From: Aquibium carbonis
GTDB lineage: Bacteria > Pseudomonadota > Alphaproteobacteria > Rhizobiales > Rhizobiaceae
Reading direction: 5' to 3'
Assembly: GCF_003970795.1 (NCBI RefSeq)
Contig: NZ_RWKW01000030.1
Coordinates: 1 to 64,000, forward strand
DNA length: 64,000 nucleotides
A program made the position numbers and the translations under genes. Under the pieces are notes generated by a model, which saw nothing but the letters and a program-made list of their open reading frames with translations, ran no database searches and was not told the DNA's origin. Shown in pieces: positions 32,371 through 41,958 of the stretch. Position 1 is the stretch's first letter; each line of letters starts with the position of its first letter.

Positions 32371-32403
32371 AAACCGGCTTGCGACTTCGCGGCCGGTTTT
32401 TTT
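32371..32403 (+). terminator. Rho-independent terminator in the metZ leader
   Basis: AAACCGGC at 32371-32378 pairs with GCCGGTTT at 32392-32399, and a run of seven T ends at 32403. It lies nine bases after the SAM-II aptamer and 22 bases before the metZ start, a classic attenuation layout. Confidence 0.8.
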
Positions 32404-32425
32404 GTGGGCTGAAGGCAGGACGACG

Positions 32426-33616
32426 ATGGACGAGACGAACAGGAACTGGAAGCCGGCGACCCAGCTGGTGCATGGCGGAACGCGGCGTTCGGCCTTCGGC
32501 GAGACGTCTGAGGCGATCTACCTGACGCAGGGCTTCGTCTACGAGAGCGGCGAGGCGGCGGAAGCCCGCTTCAAGGGCGAAGAGCCCGGCTTCATCTATT
32601 CGCGCTACGCCAACCCCACCGTCGACATGTTCGAGAAGCGCATGTGCCTGCTCGAAGGCGCAGAGGAAGCGCGTGCCACGTCGTCGGGCATGGCGGCGGT
32701 GGCGGCCGCGCTGCTCTGTTCGATCAAGGCCGGCGACCACGTCGTGGCGTCGCGCGCGCTGTTCGGCTCCTGCCGCTGGATCATCGAGACGCAGATGCCG
32801 CGCTACGGCGTCGAGACGACGCTCGTCGACGGACGCGACATGGCGCAATGGGAGGCCGCGGTGCGGCCCAACACGAAGCTCTTCTTCCTGGAAAGCCCGA
32901 CCAACCCGACGCTGGAGGTGGTCGACATCGCCGCCGTGGCGAAAATCGCCAACTCGATCGGCGCGCGCGTGGTGGTCGACAACGTCTTTGCCACACCGTT
33001 GCAGCAGAAGCCGCTGGAACTCGGCGCCCATGTCGTCGTCTATTCGGCCACCAAGCACATCGACGGCCAGGGTCGCTGTCTCGGCGGCATCGTCCTGTCG
33101 GACAAGAAGTGGATCGACGAGAACCTGCACGACTATTTCCGCCATACCGGCCCGAGCCTGTCGCCCTTCAACGCATGGACGCTGCTCAAGGGCCTCGAGA
33201 CGCTGCCCCTGCGCGTGCGCCACCAGACGCAGGCCGCCGCCCGCATTGCCGATCACCTCGCCGGACATGCCGCCGTCGAGCGGGTCATCTATCCCGGCCG
33301 CAAGGACCATCCGCAGGCCGACGTGATCGCCCGCCAGATGACCGGCGGCTCGACGCTGATCTGCCTGGAGGTGAAGGGCGGCAAGGAAGGCGCCTTCCGG
33401 TTCCAGAACGCGCTGGAGATCGTGCTGATCTCCAACAATCTCGGCGACGCCAAGAGCCTGATCACCCACCCGGCCACCACGACGCACAAGAACCTCACCG
33501 ACGCCGCGCGCGCCGAACTGGGCATCAATCCGGGCACGGTTCGCCTGTCGGTCGGACTGGAAGACGTGGACGACCTGATCGAGGATCTGGAACGCGCGCT
33601 GGCGACGGTGAAATAG
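32426..33616 (+). CDS. metZ: O-succinylhomoserine sulfhydrylase
   Basis: The 396-residue PLP enzyme of the Cys/Met metabolism family makes homocysteine from O-succinyl- (or O-acetyl-) homoserine and sulfide. The opening ATQLVHGGTRRSAFGETSEAIYLTQGFVY is typical of MetZ, YSRYANPTVDMFEKR binds the substrate, and SATKHIDGQGRCLGG holds the PLP lysine near residue 212. TTHKNLTDAARAELGINPGTVRLSVGLED is the conserved C-terminal part. It is controlled by the SAM-II riboswitch just upstream. Cytoplasmic; transcribed alone. Confidence 0.95.
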   Translation: MDETNRNWKPATQLVHGGTRRSAFGETSEAIYLTQGFVYESGEAAEARFKGEEPGFIYSRYANPTVDMFEKRMCLLEGAEEARATSSGMAAVAAALLCSIKAGDHVVASRALFGSCRWIIETQMPRYGVETTLVDGRDMAQWEAAVRPNTKLFFLESPTNPTLEVVDIAAVAKIANSIGARVVVDNVFATPLQQKPLELGAHVVVYSATKHIDGQGRCLGGIVLSDKKWIDENLHDYFRHTGPSLSPFNAWTLLKGLETLPLRVRHQTQAAARIADHLAGHAAVERVIYPGRKDHPQADVIARQMTGGSTLICLEVKGGKEGAFRFQNALEIVLISNNLGDAKSLITHPATTTHKNLTDAARAELGINPGTVRLSVGLEDVDDLIEDLERALATVK

Positions 33617-33640
33617 GTTCCGCAACCGGCGCGCGCGCCC

Positions 33641-34246
33641 TCACCCGAACCGCCGCCCCGCCAGCACGATGCGCGACAGGGCGGTGTAGAAGCAGATCGC
33701 GGCGAAGAGGACGGCGAGGGCGGGAAACCAGCCCGGGAACAGGCAGGCGAGCACGAAGACGGCGATCGTCTCGGTGGCCTCGGCGAGCCCGGTGGTGAAG
33801 AAGATCGACTTTTCGCCCCGGGCCACCGTCGCAAGCCCCCGCCGTTCGGCGAGGATGGCGAAGGCGAGGAAGCTGGCGCCATTGACGTAGAAGGAAAAGA
33901 TCAGCAGGGCCGCCGCCACCGCGTTCGCGGCCGGGTCGGCGATGGCGAAGCCGAGCGGAATCGCGCCATAGAAGAAGAAGTCGAGCACGATGTCGAGATA
34001 GCCGCCATAATCGGTCTTGCCCCGAATGCGCGCCACCGCGCCGTCGAGCCCGTCGCCGATGCGGCTGATCCCGATCAGCAGGAGACCGGCGAGGTAGAAT
34101 TCCAGCGCGATCGCCGCGCCGGCCAGCATGCCGACCGCGAAGGCGATGACCGTTACGGCGTTGGCCGAGACCCCGGTGCGCGAGACGAGCAGCGCCAGCC
34201 GTCCGATGGCCGGATCGATCCCGCGCCGCGCCCAGCCGTCAAGCAT
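33641..34246 (-). CDS. CDP-alcohol phosphatidyltransferase family protein
   Basis: This 201-residue membrane protein carries the CDP-alcohol phosphotransferase motif D-G-x2-A-R-x8-G-x3-D-x3-D as [21 protein letters not shown] followed by a further Asp. Six hydrophobic helices surround it. The family transfers a phospho-alcohol from a CDP-activated donor in phospholipid synthesis (PgsA, PcsA and others); the acceptor here is not clear. The ATG at 34246 has an AGAGG site five bases upstream. It is convergent with metZ and stands alone. Confidence 0.85.
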   Translation of the reverse strand: MLDGWARRGIDPAIGRLALLVSRTGVSANAVTVIAFAVGMLAGAAIALEFYLAGLLLIGISRIGDGLDGAVARIRGKTDYGGYLDIVLDFFFYGAIPLGFAIADPAANAVAAALLIFSFYVNGASFLAFAILAERRGLATVARGEKSIFFTTGLAEATETIAVFVLACLFPGWFPALAVLFAAICFYTALSRIVLAGRRFG

Positions 34247-34353
34247 CCGCACCTCTCCCCATTCCCGTCATGGTTCGGCAGGACTGTCGGCGATTGACGG
34301 TTCGATCCCCGTCGGCGAAACAGCAGCATGTCGGCAAGTCCGGAGCGCGGAAC

Positions 34354-34746
34354 ATGTATCGGGCCATTACACGCAACATCGAGGTCAGCGTCGAACCATT
34401 CTATCTCGACGATCGATCCGATCCGTCGGAGAGCCACTATGTATGGGCCTATCGGGTGACGATCGCCAATCACTCCGATGAGCACGTTCAGTTGATGTCG
34501 CGCTATTGGCACATCACCGACGGAACCGGGCGCGTCGAGGAGGTGCGCGGCGCCGGCGTGGTCGGCGAACAGCCCGGCCTCGATCCCGGCGACAGCTTTC
34601 AGTACACCTCGGGATGTCCGCTCGCCACGCCCTCGGGCATCATGGTCGGGCGATACACGATGCAGACCGTCGGCGGCGAGACCTTCGAAGTCGACATTCC
34701 CGCCTTCTCGCTCGATCTCCCGAACCTGCGCCGGACCGTCAACTGA
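34354..34746 (+). CDS. apaG: ApaG/DUF525 protein
   Basis: The 130-residue product is an ApaG-fold (fibronectin-III-like) protein: [20 protein letters not shown], then [14 protein letters not shown], the [25 protein letters not shown] segment with the GxGxxGxxP motif, and [20 protein letters not shown] near the end. ApaG is widespread and linked by genetics to Co2+ resistance and Mg efflux, but its molecular role is unsettled. It is convergent with hsp33. Confidence 0.9.
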   Translation: MYRAITRNIEVSVEPFYLDDRSDPSESHYVWAYRVTIANHSDEHVQLMSRYWHITDGTGRVEEVRGAGVVGEQPGLDPGDSFQYTSGCPLATPSGIMVGRYTMQTVGGETFEVDIPAFSLDLPNLRRTVN

Positions 34747-34749
34747 GGC

Positions 34750-35725
34750 CTACTGCCTCTTGACGAACTCCGAAGGGTCGAAATCATACGCCGTCGAGCA
34801 GAACTCGCAGGTGACGCGGATGCGCCCGTCCTCGATGCTGTCGACGATTTCCTCCGCCGTGAAGCCCGACAGCACGGACCGGATCTTCTCGCGCGAGCAG
34901 GAGCAGTCATCGGCGACCGGCACGCCTTCATAGACCACCACGCCGTGCTCGTGGAACAGCCGGTACAGCAGCCGCTCGGTGCCGATCGTCGGGTCGAGCA
35001 GTTCGTCCGCCCCCACGGTCGACAGCAGCGACAGCACCTCCGTCCAGGCATCGTCGACCATGCTGTCGTCGATCTCGTCGCCGTCGCCGCCCGGCAGGTC
35101 GGGCATCCGCAGCCGTTCGGGCGCCTCCGGCAGGAACTGCGCCAGCACGCCGCCTGCGCGCCAGCTCTCGCTGCGGCCCTCGGGCCCGGGCAGGACCTGC
35201 CGCGCCACGGCCAGCCGCACCTCGGTCGGGATCTGTTCCGACTGGCGAAAATAGGTCCGGGCGACCTCCTCGAGCGAAATGCCGTCGAGCTGGACGATGC
35301 CCTGGTAGCGTTGCGTGTGGACGCCCTGGTCGATCGTCATTGCCAGGATGCCCTTGCCGAGCAGATCCTGCGGTTCGACACGGCCCAGCGCCTGCGCCGC
35401 GGCAAGCCGTTCCCCGTCGAACCGGGCATAGGCGCGCATCGAACCCGGCGACGTGAAGTCGGCCACCAGCATGTCCACGGGCCCATCCGACTGGGTCTGC
35501 AGAATGAACTTGCCGTCGAACTTGAGCGAACTGCCCAGCAGCGCCGTCAGCACCACGCATTCGCCGAGCAGCCGGGCGACCGGCTCCGGATAGGCATGTC
35601 GGCCGAGGATCTGGTCGAGCATCGGCCCCACCTGGACGGCGCGGCCTCGCATGTCGAGCGGGGCGACCTGAAACGGCACCACCACGTCGTCGCCGGCGAA
35701 ACCGAACTCGCCGAGCTTGGTTTCG

Positions 35726-35733
<8 letters not shown>
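34750..35733 (-). CDS. hslO: Hsp33 redox-regulated chaperone
   Basis: This 327-residue protein is Hsp33: [22 protein letters not shown] at the N-terminus, the central [20 protein letters not shown] region, and the C-terminal zinc switch with CSCS (CxC) and CEFC (CxxC). Oxidation of these cysteines activates the holdase. No ATG fits; TTG at 35733, giving [10 protein letters not shown], matches the family start and has GGGAG upstream. That start lies eight bases inside the argF 3' end, so hsp33 is probably co-transcribed with argD-argF. Confidence 0.88.
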
Positions 35734-36661
<928 letters not shown>

Positions 36662-36672
36662 GTGGTTCTCCG

Positions 36673-37863
36673 TCAGTGGCCCGATGCGCCGCCCGCCAGC
36701 CGCTCGGCCGCCGAACGGATCCGGACGAGACCTTCGCGGATGTCGTCGTCGGTCAGCGTGAGCGGCGGCAGCAGGCGCACGACATTGTCGCCACCCGGCA
36801 CCGTCAGCAGCTTCTCCTCGCGGAAGGCCATGTTCACGCCGGCATTCGGCATCCGGCACTTGAGGCCGAGGATGAGGCCGATGCCGCGGATTTCCTCGAA
36901 CACGGTCGGGAATTCGTCGACGATGGAGGCGAGGCCCTGCTTGAACAGGAGCGCCTTGCGGTTCACCTCGTCGATGAACCCGTCGTCCAGCACGACGTCG
37001 AGCACGGCGTTGCCGACCGCCATGGCGAGCGGGTTGCCGCCGAAGGTCGTGCCGTGAACGCCCGGCGTCATGCCCGTCGCAGCCTCGTCGGTCGCAAGGC
37101 AGGCGCCCATCGGGAAGCCGCCGCCGATGCCCTTGGCGATGGCCATGATGTCGGGGGCCGCACCCGACCACTCGTAGGCGAAGAACTTGCCGGTGCGCCC
37201 GACACCGCACTGCACCTCGTCGTAGATCAGGAGCAGGCCATGCTCGTCGCAAAGCTTGCGCAGCGCCTTCAGCGTTTCCGCGGGGACCGTGCGGATGCCG
37301 CCCTCGCCCTGCACGGGCTCGATCAGAATGCCGGCGGTTTCGTTGGTGATCGCCTTCTTCGCGGCGTCGACATCGGCGAACGGAACCTGGTCGAACCCTT
37401 CGACCTTGGGGCCGAAGCCTTCGAGATATTTCGGCTGGCCACCGGCCGCAATCGTCGCCAGCGTGCGCCCGTGGAAAGCACCCTCGAAGGTGACGATGCG
37501 GAATCTCTCCGGATGTCCCTTCACGAAATGATAGCGACGCGCCGTCTTGATCGCGCATTCGAGTGCCTCGGCGCCCGAATTGGTGAAGAACACCTTGTCG
37601 GCGAAGGTGTTGTCGACCAGCCTCTCGCCGAGCCTGCGCTGTTCGGGCACCTCATAGAGATTGGACGTGTGCCAGAGCTTGCCGGCCTGTTCGCGCAGCG
37701 CTTCCACCAGATGCGGATGCCCATGACCGAGCGAGTTCACAGCGATGCCGGCCGCGAAATCCAGATATCGCTCGCCGTCGGTCGTGACCAGCCACGCTCC
37801 CTCTCCGTGATCGAACGCCAGCGGCGCCCTCGCAAAGGTTTCAAAAAGCGCAGAACCGCTCAT
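36673..37863 (-). CDS. argD: Acetylornithine aminotransferase
   Basis: This 396-residue class III PLP aminotransferase converts N-acetylglutamate semialdehyde to N-acetylornithine. It has [17 protein letters not shown] for the phosphate of [24 protein letters not shown] with the ring-contact Asp, and the PLP lysine in [15 protein letters not shown] near residue 241. The N-terminal [34 protein letters not shown] is standard for ArgD. It is followed closely by argF. A terminator-like hairpin lies 77 bases upstream of the start on the same strand. Confidence 0.95.
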   Translation of the reverse strand: MSGSALFETFARAPLAFDHGEGAWLVTTDGERYLDFAAGIAVNSLGHGHPHLVEALREQAGKLWHTSNLYEVPEQRRLGERLVDNTFADKVFFTNSGAEALECAIKTARRYHFVKGHPERFRIVTFEGAFHGRTLATIAAGGQPKYLEGFGPKVEGFDQVPFADVDAAKKAITNETAGILIEPVQGEGGIRTVPAETLKALRKLCDEHGLLLIYDEVQCGVGRTGKFFAYEWSGAAPDIMAIAKGIGGGFPMGACLATDEAATGMTPGVHGTTFGGNPLAMAVGNAVLDVVLDDGFIDEVNRKALLFKQGLASIVDEFPTVFEEIRGIGLILGLKCRMPNAGVNMAFREEKLLTVPGGDNVVRLLPPLTLTDDDIREGLVRIRSAAERLAGGASGH

Positions 37864-37934
37864 GCCAGACTGCTCCGGAACCGACCGTGTCGAACGTTCG
37901 CCCCCCGCCCTCGCGGCGGCGGGACCACCAAATC

Positions 37935-37956
37935 AAAAAGCCGCCTCCGGGGCGGC
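37935..37956 (-). terminator. Intrinsic terminator upstream of argD
   Basis: Read on the minus strand, GCCGCC-loop-GGCGGC (six GC pairs, 5-base loop) is followed by TTTTT. It lies 72-93 bases before the argD start on the argD strand, so it either attenuates argD or ends a small upstream transcript. Confidence 0.65.
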
Positions 37957-38034
37957 CTCAGGCCTTACCATATCAGTGTTTTTCGCCCTGAAGTCAACGG
38001 ATGCGGGTCTGCTCGCGGGTTTTCGGGCCGACCG

Positions 38035-38239
38035 GACTCCTGACGTAGCGGGAGGGGCCGCAAGTTGGGGAAAACCAAAAAATACGATTCGGCACTCGGG
38101 CCCGACTCTTGTCACGGAGTCACCGGGTATTGTAGCTTGCGGCTACGAAACAACTAGATTTCGTGCGGCGGACCAAAATCACCCCGAGTATTCGAAGCGT
38201 CCTTCCTGGCGTCGTCAGGGCGGGCAAGGATTCGGATTC
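38035..38239. promoter_or_regulatory. Cluster of six GANTC (CcrM) sites before gcrA
   Basis: GANTC occurs at 38035 (GACTC), 38086 (GATTC), 38104 (GACTC), 38117 (GAGTC), 38229 (GATTC) and 38235 (GATTC). The last pair is 6 bp apart and 33 bases before the gcrA start. GANTC is the CcrM methylation site and GcrA acts at methylated GANTC promoters, so cell-cycle autoregulation is likely. Confidence 0.6.
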
Positions 38240-38271
38240 CCTCGGCGAGCACTACCCAGGAGCTAAAGCGC

Positions 38272-38784
38272 ATGAACTGGACAGACGAGCGGGTCGAACT
38301 TCTCCGTAAACTTTGGGCGGAGGGTCTGAGCGCCAGCCAGATCGCCGCGCAGCTCGGCGGAGTGAGCCGCAACGCCGTCATCGGCAAGGTTCATCGCCTG
38401 AAGCTGTCGAGCCGTGGCCGCGCAGCCCCCGCGCAGGCGAGGCAGAAGAAGCCGAAGGCTGCGGCGCCGAAAGCCGCCAAGCCCTCCAGCCAGCCTGTCC
38501 GGTCCATGCCGCAGACGGTCGGCGCGACAGCCCTGAAGGTGGAGTTCGACGCCGAGCCGGCGCCCCGCCCGGTGGCGCGGGTCGACGACAGCGTCATCCT
38601 GCCGATCTCGCGGAACCTCAAGCTGGTGGAACTGACCGACCGGACCTGCAAATGGCCGAACGGCGATCCGCTCAACGAAGATTTCAACTTCTGTGGCTCC
38701 GCATCCAAGGATGGCAGCCCTTACTGCGCCTATCATGCGCGCGTGGCCTACCAGCCGGTTTCGGATCGACGCCGCGCCCGCTGA
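38272..38784 (+). CDS. gcrA: GcrA cell-cycle regulator
   Basis: The 170-residue regulator has the GcrA N-terminal helix-turn-helix MNWTDERVELLRKLWAEGLSASQIAAQLG-SRNAVIGKVHRLKL (residues 1-45), a Lys/Ala/Pro-rich linker, and the C-terminal sigma-70-binding module LVELTDRTCKWPNGDP followed by FNFCGSASKDGSPYCAYH. GcrA works with sigma-70 RNA polymerase at CcrM-methylated promoters and controls division and polarity genes. It is divergent from argD and convergent with phoU. Confidence 0.95.
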   Translation: MNWTDERVELLRKLWAEGLSASQIAAQLGGVSRNAVIGKVHRLKLSSRGRAAPAQARQKKPKAAAPKAAKPSSQPVRSMPQTVGATALKVEFDAEPAPRPVARVDDSVILPISRNLKLVELTDRTCKWPNGDPLNEDFNFCGSASKDGSPYCAYHARVAYQPVSDRRRAR

Positions 38785-38790
38785 CGCGGC

Positions 38791-38816
38791 CCGCCCTCCG
38801 GCTGTGCGCCGGGCGG
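38791..38816. terminator. Weak hairpin between gcrA and phoU
   Basis: CCGCCC at 38791-38796 pairs with GGGCGG at 38811-38816, with an inner GGC/GCC helix. It lies in the 36-base gap between convergent genes. No T-run, so its strength is doubtful. Confidence 0.4.
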
Positions 38817-38820
38817 ACGG

Positions 38821-39534
38821 TCAGCCGCCGTCCAGGGTCACCTTGTGGGACTTGTCTTCCTTGGGGCGCTCGATCGGCAACTGCTCGCCGGCGATGATGT
38901 GATAGACGGTCTCGGCGATATTGGTGGCATGGTCGCCGATCCGCTCGATGTTCTTGGCGCAGAACAGCAGATGGGTACAGGCCGCGATGTTGCGCGGATC
39001 CTCCATCATGTAGGTCAGCAATTCGCGAAACAGTGACGTGTACATGGCGTCGATGTCGTCGTCGCGATCGCGCACGAGCCCGATCCGGTCGATCGAGCGT
39101 GTCGCATAGGCATCGAGCACGTCCTTCAGTTGCGTCAAGGCCAGGTTTGCCAGGGCCTCGATCCCGCGCGACAGCCGCACCGGCTGCGGCGTGTCGGCGA
39201 TGGTCAGGAGCCGTTTGGCGATGTTCTTGCCAAGGTCGCCCACCCGCTCCAGATCGGACGAGATGCGGATCGCGCCGATCACGGCGCGCAGGTCGTCGGC
39301 CATCGGCTGGCGCCGCGCGATGATCACGATCGCCTTCTCGTCGATCTCGCGCTGGCCTTCGTCGAGCACGAGGTCGTCGGCGATCACCTTGCGGGCAAGC
39401 TCGAGATCATGGTGGACCAGCGCCTGCACGGCCTGTTCGACCATGCGCTCTGCATGGCCTCCCATGGCCGCGATGCGACTGGCCAGGAACTTCAGTTCCT
39501 GCTCGAAGGCGTTCATGATGTGAATGGACTGCAT
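38821..39534 (-). CDS. phoU: Phosphate-signalling protein PhoU
   Basis: This 237-residue PhoU has two three-helix bundles. The metal-binding E/DxxxD repeats appear as RISSDLERVGDLGKNIAKR in the first half and AKNIERIGDHATNIAETV in the second. PhoU represses PhoR/PhoB signalling when phosphate is ample. The start at 39534 (MQSIHIMNAFEQEL) has GAGG close upstream and gives the normal length. phoR lies upstream, but the pstSCAB genes that usually separate them are absent, and phoB does not follow. Confidence 0.92.
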   Translation of the reverse strand: MQSIHIMNAFEQELKFLASRIAAMGGHAERMVEQAVQALVHHDLELARKVIADDLVLDEGQREIDEKAIVIIARRQPMADDLRAVIGAIRISSDLERVGDLGKNIAKRLLTIADTPQPVRLSRGIEALANLALTQLKDVLDAYATRSIDRIGLVRDRDDDIDAMYTSLFRELLTYMMEDPRNIAACTHLLFCAKNIERIGDHATNIAETVYHIIAGEQLPIERPKEDKSHKVTLDGG

Positions 39535-39686
39535 AGGCCTCGTCTCCACCCGAATCACGATCTTATACGGCTGGGACATGACCGGAAGACGAAAAGGCGC
39601 GAGCAACCTCCGATTGCCGGCTTGAACCTGCGCCGCCGGAGCGGCCGGATCCTGGCCGGCGAAGAAGGCGAGCGCTTAAGCGCCGC

Positions 39687-40952
39687 TCACTTCCCGGGAA
39701 ACTGCACCGTGAAGGAAGCGCCTTCACCCAGCGTGGAGCGAATGGTCAGGCGCGCATCGTGGCGCGTCAGGATATGCTTGACGATCGCAAGCCCGAGCCC
39801 CGTGCCCTTCTGCGTTCGGCTCGTATCGACGTCGACCCGGTAGAAGCGCTCCGTCAACCGCGGAATGTGTTCATCCGGAATGCCGGGACCGAAGTCGCGC
39901 ACTGTCACCCGCGGGCCGGAGGCGCCTTGCGGCTTCTCGACCGTCACCACCACGCGCTTGCCGTCCTGGCCATACTTGATGGCATTCTCGAGCAGGTTCT
40001 CGAACACCTGGATCAGTTCGTCGCGCATGCCGCGCAGTTCGACCGGACCGTCGGGATAGTCGCGCTCGATCTCGACTCCGTTCTCCGCCGCCAGATGTCG
40101 CAGCGCATCGACGACACCGTCGATGAGAGCCTTCAGGTCGAGCGGCTCGGCCGGCGCGGAGAACGACTTCATCTCCAGCCGCGACAAGGACAGCAGGTCG
40201 TCGATCAGCCGCGCCATGCGGCCGGTCTGGGTCTGCATGATCTGCAGGAACTGGTCGCGCGCCTTGGCATCGTTGCGGGCCGGCCCGCGCAAGGTCTCGA
40301 CGAAGCCGGCGATCGAAGCGAGCGGCGTGCGCAGCTCGTGGCTGGCATTGGCGATGAAATCCGAGCGCATGCGATCGATACGGCGCATCTCGCTCTGGTC
40401 CTTGAAAACCAGCACGTAGAGTCCGCTGTCCCGCCCAAGCTGCGCCCCCGAAACGCGGAACCACCGTTCCATCGGCACGCGCTCGACATAATCGCAAGAC
40501 AGCGGCTCCTTTGGGCCGGCGAGCAGCTGGCCAACCAGACCCTGGAGTTCTGGCGTCCGAAACCGCAGCGTCAGCAGCGTTCCCGCGTCGAGCTTGCCGA
40601 AGGCGGCGCGCGCGGCGGCGTTCGCATTGGTGATCATGCCGTGCTCGTCGAACACGATGAGCGGGTCCGGCACCGCCTCGGCCAGGTCCTTGGCCGGGTG
40701 ACCATCGAGCCCGAGCACGGCAGCCGCCTTCGCGTCGTTCTTCCGGCGGCCGGCCGTGCGACGCGGCAACAGGCCGGCCACGGCGACGATGCCGCCGAAG
40801 GCCAGCGCCTGCCACAAGGGCGCCACCGACCCGCCCAGGCCGAGACCGGCGATCGCGGCGGCGGAAGCCAGCAACACCCAGCGCGTCTCGGCCAGGCGTG
40901 CCAGGATGACGTCGCGCGCGGATCGCGGTTCGCCGTCGGTCTCGCTCATCAT
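39687..40952 (-). CDS. phoR: Phosphate-regulon sensor histidine kinase PhoR
   Basis: The 421-residue kinase has two N-terminal membrane helices (about 24-43 and 46-63), a PAS domain (about 88-188; DPLIVFDEHGMITNANAAA), HisKA with phospho-acceptor His205 in NASHELRTPLASIAGF, and HATPase motifs ENLLENAIKYGQ, RDFGPGIP and GTGLGLAIVKHI. PAS and short-loop membrane anchors are typical of PhoR. It is followed by phoU after 152 bases. The ATG at 40952 is one of two adjacent ATGs; an in-frame start exists at 40988. Confidence 0.87.
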   Translation of the reverse strand: MMSETDGEPRSARDVILARLAETRWVLLASAAAIAGLGLGGSVAPLWQALAFGGIVAVAGLLPRRTAGRRKNDAKAAAVLGLDGHPAKDLAEAVPDPLIVFDEHGMITNANAAARAAFGKLDAGTLLTLRFRTPELQGLVGQLLAGPKEPLSCDYVERVPMERWFRVSGAQLGRDSGLYVLVFKDQSEMRRIDRMRSDFIANASHELRTPLASIAGFVETLRGPARNDAKARDQFLQIMQTQTGRMARLIDDLLSLSRLEMKSFSAPAEPLDLKALIDGVVDALRHLAAENGVEIERDYPDGPVELRGMRDELIQVFENLLENAIKYGQDGKRVVVTVEKPQGASGPRVTVRDFGPGIPDEHIPRLTERFYRVDVDTSRTQKGTGLGLAIVKHILTRHDARLTIRSTLGEGASFTVQFPGK

Positions 40953-41058
40953 CGTCCCCGTCGTCGGTGGGCTTTCCCTGACTGTCATGGCGGCCCCGGC
41001 TGGACGGGGCGCGGGTCGCTCAATAGCATGCCGTCACCGATCCTGAGGAGAAATTGGA

Positions 41059-41958
41059 ATGACGACCCGTCCTTCGCCCGAAATGCCCGCCAACGAGCCT
41101 GTCAGGATCATGGTCGACGGCAAGGAGCGCGTGTTCGACATCGACGATCCGAAGCTCCCCGGATGGGTCGAGGACAGGTCCATGTCGGCGGGGGGGTATC
41201 CGTACGACAAGAAGATGGACAAGAAAGAGTATGAGGAGACGCTGGAAAATCTCCAGGTCGAGCTGGTCAAGCTGCAATACTGGCTCCAGTCGACCGGCAA
41301 GCGGGTGATGGTGCTCTTCGAGGGCCGCGACGCCGCCGGCAAGGGCGGCACGATCTTCGTCGTGCGCCAATACATGAATCCGCGTTCGGCCCGCAACGTG
41401 GCGCTGACCAAGCCGACCGAAACGGAGCGCGGACAATGGTATTACCAGCGCTACGTCGCCCACTTCCCGACCGCCGGCGAATTCGTCACCTTCGACCGGT
41501 CCTGGTACAACCGTGCCGGCGTAGAGCCGGTGATGGGGTTCTGCACGCCCAGGCAGCACGAACTGTTTCTCGAGGAGACACCGAAATTCGAACAGATGAT
41601 CGTCGACGAGGGTATTCATTTCTTCAAGTTCTGGCTCAACATCGGCCAGGAGACCCAGCTCGAACGCTTTCACGACCGGCGCCACGATCCGCTGAAGGTC
41701 TGGAAGTTCTCGCCCATCGACCTCGCCGGCATGACGAAATGGGACGACTACACCCGCGCACGTGACCGGATGATGAAGCACACCCACACGGATCACGCGC
41801 CTTGGACCGTCCTGCGGGCCAACGACAAGCGCCGGTCGAGGCTGGCGGCCATCCGGCGCATCCTGAAGACCTTGCCCTATGATGGGCGCGACGACGCCGT
41901 CATCGGTCTGGAGGACGAGAAAATCGTGTGTCCGGGCAGCGACATCATCGGAAAGTAG
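41059..41958 (+). CDS. ppk2: Polyphosphate kinase 2 (class I)
   Basis: This 299-residue PPK2 transfers phosphate between polyphosphate and nucleoside diphosphates. Walker A is [10 protein letters not shown] near residues 88-97, Walker B is [17 protein letters not shown], and the lid module reads [20 protein letters not shown]. The one-domain length fits class I enzymes, which phosphorylate ADP/GDP. It is divergent from phoR, so phosphate sensing and polyphosphate use are neighbours. Its last 82 bases overlap the 3' end of the glycosyltransferase gene on the other strand. Confidence 0.93.
   Translation: MTTRPSPEMPANEPVRIMVDGKERVFDIDDPKLPGWVEDRSMSAGGYPYDKKMDKKEYEETLENLQVELVKLQYWLQSTGKRVMVLFEGRDAAGKGGTIFVVRQYMNPRSARNVALTKPTETERGQWYYQRYVAHFPTAGEFVTFDRSWYNRAGVEPVMGFCTPRQHELFLEETPKFEQMIVDEGIHFFKFWLNIGQETQLERFHDRRHDPLKVWKFSPIDLAGMTKWDDYTRARDRMMKHTHTDHAPWTVLRANDKRRSRLAAIRRILKTLPYDGRDDAVIGLEDEKIVCPGSDIIGK

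Noticed and set aside
31118-33625. Minus-strand frame extending dcd across metZ
   Set aside because: Upstream part is antisense of metZ and crosses the riboswitch; dcd homology starts at about 32203.
40982-40988. CTGTCAT between phoR and ppk2 as a PHO box
   Set aside because: Only one half-site; nothing similar 11 bp on either side.
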